Below are positions 58,110 to 64,000 of a stretch of 64,000 nt of DNA, one piece after another. Where the stretch lies: the NCBI RefSeq assembly GCF_021130785.1, contig NC_060208.1, positions 53,173,501-53,237,500 of the forward strand, given 5' to 3'. Source of the stretch: Homalodisca vitripennis. Its lineage: Eukaryota; Arthropoda; Insecta; Hemiptera; Cicadellidae. Each line of letters opens with the position of its first letter. Within the stretch, counting starts at the first letter, position 1. The position numbers were made by a program, and so were the translations under genes. Under the pieces are notes generated by a model. The model was not told where the DNA came from, did not search any database, and saw only the letters and a list, made by a program, of their open reading frames with translations.

Positions 58110-60340
58110 CTAGAAACAGAAATAAACATATAACTATTACGAATAAATTCATTGAGAAAATTAATTGCATCACCACAACACCAAATCTAATTTGTAAAAA
58201 ATGCAATAAAACCTGCTTAAATTGGTTATAATAGTTAATTTAGAAATGCCACACACAAAATACAAATTTACATTGGAAAATTGAACGATCAAATTAAATC
58301 ACATGTACTATTTATGAGGACACGATTTACTACCACAGGCTGTCCAGCAAACTTCACTCAGGAAATTCCTGTACAATTCCTGCATTTTTCAAGTAGTACA
58401 TATCTTGAAAATTCCAGAATGATCGAACAAAAAATTGTAGTCCTTGCAAGTTTATTCCAAGGCTGTATAATGTTTAGTCACTGCCTTAAAAATATATCTG
58501 ATACATTAAAATGTTTTTTTTTTTATTATAAATGTTGTACCTAATTTTGATGTAAAAAAAAGTATTTAGGCTTAAACATTATGTCACAATTAGACTATTT
58601 GTGTCAATATTAATTTATTTTGAATAAGTGAGGGATTTGAGAAGTAAATGAACTGTCCTGTAACACATTTTACTAGCATAAATACAATATAGCAAATGTA
58701 TTATATTCCATAAATTAAAATAGAAGAGCTAGTTATAGTAGTAAAAGAAACACGAGTTGTTTGTACCTTTCAAAGGTAATAACAAATAATGGCAACCAAT
58801 GACTGCTATAAACCACTACAAACTAGACTCCAACAGGGTGTTGGATTGAACAAATTCCCTGACTTTATCATATACAAGGTACAACAATGAACACGTCTTA
58901 GTGACAGGTACTGTGTGTACTGCCGATCACTGTCGTCCACAAATATACGCAGCAGAATCGCGGCGATGCATGTACAATATTACAGATCTACAAGCAAAAT
59001 ATGGTTTACTGAATTAGGATAATATGTTGATTAGATCAGTTATCTACGGTTATTCATACACAAATTTAAGTCACATTTTCGTGACCAGTGATTTACGTAA
59101 TGTTAATCATCCGGGTAGATCCGTAGCAGACTTGCAGCGATCTACGAACATAAATCTAATACTAACTATAAGCAAAATACGATTTAAAAAACAGACTATT
59201 CATTGATAAAATCATCTTTTTACGATTTGTCAAACACAAAATATGGCAAAATCATTTTTTAATGGATAATTCGTATACTGACTTTCAGCCGATAATTAAT
59301 GACACAGTGAGTCTCTCCAGATTCTATTGTCAAATCCCGTCAATCGATTTTCAGACCTCAATCTTTCTTGAAATTTCAAAATTTGTCTTTGACATATTGC
59401 AATTTACCTGAAACCCTCATTAAAATTCGCAACTTTTCCTTACTATGATCGGTCTCAACTGATTCACTGGTGTGGGATGCCCGACACTCACTGGTGGCAA
59501 ATTTACTTAACTGAAAACTAATCTCACAACACTCTTCTTCTATGGGGCAGCCTATTGCCATGCACAACCCTCTACCCTCTCCTTCACAAAGATAGGACTG
59601 TCCAATATCCTTGAACTTTATCACCAACAAAAATCAGCGTTTGGCATACTTCGTTTATTTTTAACTTTTTAGCATTTTGCTCAAAATTCCTGTACATGTC
59701 CCGCATGTTTCCCAAATACAGTAAATTTAAGTACAATTCCCACACTGCCCGCACACACGCTGCAAACCGTATACCACCGTACTGGCAGCAATGTTGAAAA
59801 ACACACAATAACAAAAAAACTAGATTTAGGGTTACAACAAAAATTAATACGAGGCATTCCATAAAAAAATGTGTGAGCTAATAATGATGTATAACAGTAT
59901 TTATTTGCAACTATTTACTAAGGAGCATTAAAACATGTAAAATGCAGTAAAATACTTTGGAGCAATTTACTTACACGAAAAAAAATTGTATCCAGACAAC
60001 AAACATGCTCATATAAATCAAGATGCTACAGCAGCACTAAAAGATCAAATCATGAATTTATATCTCCATCAATACCGCCATGCTGCAACTATACACCCCT
60101 AGAACACCTTAGTTAAGTAACATCAATAAGCTCTTGTAGTACCTTTGACAGCATCTTCGATGACATTTATAGAATCACATTAATTCTATCACACATAATT
60201 AGTTTTGAAAATTATTTAAATGTTTAATTGCAGATGATGTGACCAGTTTAAATATTAGAAAATTAGTTTATTCTTTTGAATTGTTATTGTGTTTTTTTTT
60301 ATTCAGAATGCGAATTATAAGTTTGTTGTATGATCATGTT
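58110..60340. other. lark upstream region with possible 5' non-coding exon
   Basis: The lark coding exon is preceded by TTCTGTTTCTAG, a good acceptor, so an upstream 5' UTR exon is expected. A donor-like GTTTCAG|GTAAATT lies at minus 59408/59407, ending a minus-strand stretch 59408 to about 59870 that is more open than its surroundings; a second donor-like CGT|GTAAGT is near 59971. Which is used, and the promoter, cannot be decided from sequence alone. No other gene is seen here. Confidence 0.3.
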
Positions 60341-60487
60341 ATGTTTAAGGGGACTGGAATGACCCTAAGGGTGAAAATTTTCAATTTTTGTTTTTTACAT
60401 TATCTGTGTATTTTCCTGTTTATTTATATGTAAAAATTATGATTATCTGAGTAATATTAAAAAAGTTATTGACACTTTAGTAATAAC

Positions 60488-60987
60488 ATGCATGAGCATT
60501 TTCATGAACTTCTCAGCTACGCTAAGCAAAGTCTGACAATTCATCCCCAACATTTTAAAAATAGCAATAAACAGTACAACCATGATGATCACACACACTT
60601 CCCCACAGTTGTTATGGATCACATAAAATCAATATTCAGAGACCTCTTGAATCCCGAACTGTTGAAAGAAAAATGAGTCTCCATGGTGGAACCCAAAACC
60701 CTTGCGAGAGCCTGAACAGTGTAGTCTGGACCAGAATACCGAAATCCAACTTTGTGATAAGATCTACCCTTCAATTAAATGTGTATGAAGAACAATGGGA
60801 ACATAATAAGATGTAGACTATTAGAAGGATTGGGAATAAATCCTGGAAGTAACTGTACAAAAAGTCATGAAAGCTATTGATGAAAAACGAATTGCGGAAG
60901 CTGAAAAAGCGATGGAAGAAATCCAAATAAAGTGTCGTCAGAAGCGGCAGTTGGCCAAAAGGAAGTTGGAGGATGATAATGAAGCAT
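60488..60987 (+). pseudogene. Kolobok-like (Mutator-like domain) transposase relic
   Basis: Plus-strand reading with three frame changes: HTHFPTVVMDHIKSIFRDLL, then HGGTQNPCESLNSVVW and TRIPKSNFV, then RLLEGLGINPGSNCT and a basic, charged end AIDEKRIAEAEKAMEEIQIK to KLEDDNEA and a stop at about 60987. The HGxTQNxxESxNxxVWxR core equals that of the element at 35.5-38.1 kb. The N-terminal half is missing. Confidence 0.7.
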
Positions 60988-61229
60988 AGGGTGACCCAGA
61001 TCAATCAGCTTATGTTGCAGGAATATACTAAGGTAATGAAAACTGCTGCTTTCCATATTGTTAAATTTTTAAATTCCAGAAAAAACTTGTTTTTTACTAC
61101 TCATGTGCCTTTTTTTCGAGAACTATAGGAGATATCAATATAATTTTTTGTTTGTTTTGTTCCTATTAGTGTTTTGGACATTTTTTATTAAATATGAAGC
61201 ATTTTATAAAAAAATTATAAATAATTTAA

Positions 61230-62230
61230 CCCCTTAAAGAGTTTTTGTCGCGTGTACGCGTCAAGAGCCAAGTGCAGAAAAAGTACCGCTGTCACGTGTA
61301 CGCGCGGTTATAAGTAATTCATGTTTTCTCGTTGTTTGTCCCGCTAGCTCGCCGTAGTTCCTAGAATTCCTGCTAGAGTGAGAGAGGTTAGCCTGTTGTC
61401 TACGTGGCATGAAGTTTCGTACACAGAAGTGAGAAGGAAAGGAAAACCGGCAATAGTACCCTCTATTGTTGACGACTACAACAAACTTATGGGTGGAGTA
61501 GATCGTGTTGATCAGATGCTTTCTGCCTATCCACTTGAAAGGAAAAGGCAGAAAGTCTGGTATAAGAAGGAATTCCGCCATCTATTGAATATGTATATTC
61601 AATGCACACGTTCTTCATCAAAAGCTTGGTGGAAAAATGATTTCCCTTCAGTTTAGGAAAAACTTGTCAAACAAATTGTGTACCATCACCTAGATGATCA
61701 GCGGAAAGTGAAAAAGGGCAGGCCATCAAATGAAGCTGACACTCTTCGGTTGATTGAACGCCACTTCCCTGATTTGGTACCATCAAATGAGAAAAGGCAA
61801 AATGCCATGAAAAAATGTGCTGTGTGCGCGAAACGACAAGTTCGCAAGGAATCCCGCTACCAGTGTGCTTGGGGGGGAGTCGGGTTGTATGTGGTGCCGT
61901 GCTTCCAGGCTTACCACACTCAGAAGAACTTTTAATTGGAGTGAGCCCATGTATATAGTGTATAAAGTGTATATATACATTGCAAATGTATTATTAGTTT
62001 CCAAAAGGGTTACTACAAAATCACTCAGCCGTACTCTGGGCCAAGATGCTGGAATTCTTCAAAAAATGAACACACGTATGTAAAACTCTATTTATTTAGT
62101 TTAAAATAAATTTTTTGTGGTTTTGAGACTTTTAGAGATATTTAAGAGCCTAAGCCCAACAATATTATACATTTAAAAAAAAAAAGCATTTTTGGATCGG
62201 TTAGGTTGAAAAAAAGAAACCCTTAAGGGG
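61230..62230 (+). mobile_element. Internally deleted piggyBac element nested in Kolobok
   Basis: TTAA (61226-61229), then CCCCTTAAAGAG; the inverted right end is CCCCTTAAGGGT beside TTAA (62231-62234). Near the left end the sequence GTGTACGCG occurs twice within about 60 bp, like subterminal repeats of piggyBac elements. The element is 1001 bp and retains only the C-terminal third of the transposase. Confidence 0.85.
61378..61935 (+). pseudogene. piggyBac transposase C-terminal fragment with premature stop
   Basis: In frame: VDDYNKLMGGVDRVDQMLSA, then VWYKKEFRHLLNMYI, typical of the part of piggyBac transposases that holds the last catalytic aspartate and the following R/K and W residues. 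A TAG at 61654-61656 interrupts the frame, which then continues as KGRPSNEA, KKCAVCAKRQVRKESRYQC and VPCFQAYHT, the C-terminal cysteine-rich (RING/PHD-like) domain. Two expected cysteines in that domain appear replaced (Gly, Tyr). The sequence upstream of 61378 is the 5' end of the element, so about two thirds of the gene has been deleted. Confidence 0.85.
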
Positions 62231-62624
62231 TTAAAAAATACATAAATATAACAAATTTCTACTTAATTTGATTAGAATAGTACTATCTTCAAAATAAAAC
62301 AAAGAGTAAGTACTGTATATCATTTATGGTTACTTAGAAATAGGTACATAAAGTTAACAAATTAAAATTGTAAGTATAGGGATATCCCAGTCCCCTTAAA
62401 TCACGAAAAGCTATTTTTATGTGATCAGAAGTTAAGACGTGATAAGTGAATACTTAGTACGTACATAAAAAGTTATGGTTATGTTAGTTTAGCTTATTTA
62501 TTAAATTTGTTTGTTTTTTTTACACTATTTATTGGTTTGTTCAAAGTTTAATTTAATTTGTATGCAATACTTTAATTACAAATTTATTTTTATCTATCTG
62601 GAAACCATATTCACGTTTATTAAC

Positions 62625-62942
62625 TCTGGAACTGACAATCATTTTTCCCAAAATGGCAGGCACTTTTTGCGATTTTGAAAGGGTTTTATTTATTTTAATC
62701 ACTGATCATTTATTTTTCAAGATACAGGATAAGTTAAAATGTTTTATTCGAAAAAGGTAATGTAGAATGTTTTATGGTAAAATATGAAAGCTTGGATCTT
62801 TATCTTTAAATTTTTGCACGTTTTGCTTCAAATTAAAAAATAGACTTGCTGTGAGAGATCATATTCCAACATAATTAATGACTTAGTGCTACTTAAAAAT
62901 GTACTTAATGAGTCAATAATCCCTTAAAGCCAGCTGCAGGAT
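62625..62942. mobile_element. Deletion derivative of the 49971-51558 TTAA family
   Basis: Starts after TTAA (62621-62624) with CTCTGGAACTGACAATC and shares with 49971-51558 the segments GGCAGGCACTTTTTG, GGATCTTTATCTTTA, AATAGACTTGCTG and the right end AAAGCCAGCTGCAGG. The right TTAA has mutated. Roughly 1.3 kb of the longer copy's interior is missing. Confidence 0.75.
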
Positions 62943-63369
62943 AAACCTATTGATATCATCCTACTGAACTTGACAATATATAGATTTAGGGAAAAATGAT
63001 ATAATAAATTTTAAAACATTAAAAGTTGAACTTCTTTTCTTGCAAGGTAGTAAGTAGGAAGTTATGGTTAGTTAAAATATACAGTAGGCTATTTGTTCGT
63101 CATTTTAAGTTGAATTTCCTACAAAACAGTAATTGCCGGAGGCATTCGTGATTGACCATCAAGAATTTTATTTTTTAGAGATATAGGTACTAGCCTATGC
63201 TGAAGGCCGGAGGCACTTGTGTCACACTGCTATGGAACTTTTGTTCTTCTGAGTAAATGAAAAAAAACCGTCTTTTATTTGGGTCAAATTCCCCTGATTT
63301 CAACATCGTTTTTTTACAAATTCAAAGGTGACATAATAGCTAACTACACCGGCAACCAATAGAAAGTTG

Positions 63370-63942
63370 GGGTAGGGTATGATAAGCGGACCCAGTTTTT
63401 TATATCGAAATTGGCAAACGATATTACTTAACCATAGCCATCGATATAATCAATCGATACTAATTAATTATTTTAACGATTAATTAAATAATCTATATCA
63501 ATAGCTGTAAACACTTTCATGTAATTCTCTTAATGTAATATTTCAATTTTATTAACATTTGATTATTTAAAATGAGTCAATTTTATAAAACTATGCGACA
63601 TTGCTTTGGAAGATGATAAGACATGTTTTTCATGACTTCAACAAGTTGGACTCGAGCGGAAAAACCCATTATGTGAAATTTGTGGGAAAGAAACTAACTT
63701 AACTGTGAGAGGAGCAAATATGGTCGTCTTCAGTTTTACAAATTTTTATTATATAATAATTTGTTTGATCACTGTAAATATTAGATTCATACTTTAATTT
63801 AAAACATATGATTGTTATTGTGAACTATAGATATTTTATATCGATTGATAGCCTAGGATTTGAGATGCGAATATTAATTTAGGTATCGCGATGATTACAT
63901 TCTTCGATATAAAAAATCAGGTCTGCTTATCGTACCCTACTC
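63370..63942 (+). mobile_element. 8-bp-duplication element, probably Merlin-like
   Basis: GAAAGTTG flanks both sides (63362-63369 and 63943-63950). The left end GGGTAGGGTATGATAAGC and the inverted right end GAGTAGGGTACGATAAGC match at 16 of 18 positions and continue through TTTTTTATATCGAA. The plus strand at 63640-63760 reads QQVGLERKNPLCEICGKETN, resembling the zinc-ribbon start of ISXO2/Merlin transposases, which make 8-9 bp duplications. hAT is the alternative. Confidence 0.7.
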
Positions 63943-64000
63943 GAAAGTTGACTTAAAAGACCATGTGACGCACGTGAGCAATGAATATATTACTCCGTAC

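Larger units (their letters stand above)
60349..62395 (+). mobile_element. Kolobok-type (TTAA) transposon carrying a nested piggyBac
   Basis: TTAA (60345-60348) is followed by GGGGACTGGAATGACCC; the inverted right end reads GGGGACTGGGATATCCC beside TTAA (62396-62399). The left part carries a Kolobok-like transposase relic (60488-60987). A piggyBac element (61230-62230) sits between it and the right end, so the Kolobok part is only about 1.04 kb and non-autonomous. Confidence 0.75.

Noticed and set aside
57887..58231. Plus-strand frame of 114 codons
   Set aside because: Antisense shadow of the RRM-coding lark exon.
59376..59862. Two minus-strand frames of 84 and 92 codons as protein genes
   Set aside because: They overlap in different frames, lack recognisable domains, and are better explained as a possible untranslated leader of lark.

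Overview
The window is AT-rich animal nuclear DNA, most likely from an insect (possibly hemipteran; order-level placement is a guess). The evidence is a multi-exon gene for the RNA-binding protein Lark (RBM4-type) with GT..AG introns, a tRNA-derived SINE, CR1/jockey-type non-LTR retrotransposons, and a dense mixture of piggyBac, Kolobok, Tc1/mariner, Harbinger, pogo and 8-bp-target-duplication DNA transposons. There are no operons, no CRISPR array and no rRNA.

Layout. 0-19 kb: gene-poor and rich in decayed mobile elements: a pogo-like end, an 896-bp element with perfect 8-bp target duplications, a Harbinger remnant with a MADF-domain relic, three reverse-transcriptase remnants, a tRNA-Leu-like SINE, and a DD41D-type mariner that split an older retrotransposon. 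19-25 kb: a quiet stretch holding one intronless 376-codon open reading frame (21687-22817, + strand) with a macrodomain-like core. It looks more like proteins of intracellular bacteria than an insect gene and is the best candidate for something unusual here. Its first 45 codons or so seem frame-disturbed. 25.6-32 kb: a 5.6-kb CR1/L2-like retrotransposon (minus strand; PHD/coiled-coil ORF1, endonuclease, reverse transcriptase, 3' microsatellite-like tail) inserted into an older coiled-coil coding relic. 33-39 kb: more retrotransposon debris and a Kolobok element that carries a second transposon, an internally deleted mariner with 475-bp inverted repeats.

42.7-58.1 kb: the lark gene on the minus strand. 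I can assemble seven coding exons in consistent phase (1011 nt, 336 residues): two RRMs, a CCHC zinc knuckle split across exons 2 and 3, and a Pro/Arg-rich tail ending in a very short exon almost 5 kb further on. Its introns contain TTAA-flanked transposons, one ending only 40 nt from the first coding exon's splice donor, a 72-bp-period minisatellite and a 77-bp tandem duplication. 58-64 kb: a possible lark 5' non-coding exon, a second Kolobok carrying a nested piggyBac, a further TTAA-family relic and a Merlin-like element.

Only two genes look like host genes: lark and the macrodomain-like reading frame. Nearly everything else recognisable is transposable-element material, mostly non-autonomous deletion derivatives, with repeated nesting of TTAA-targeting elements.
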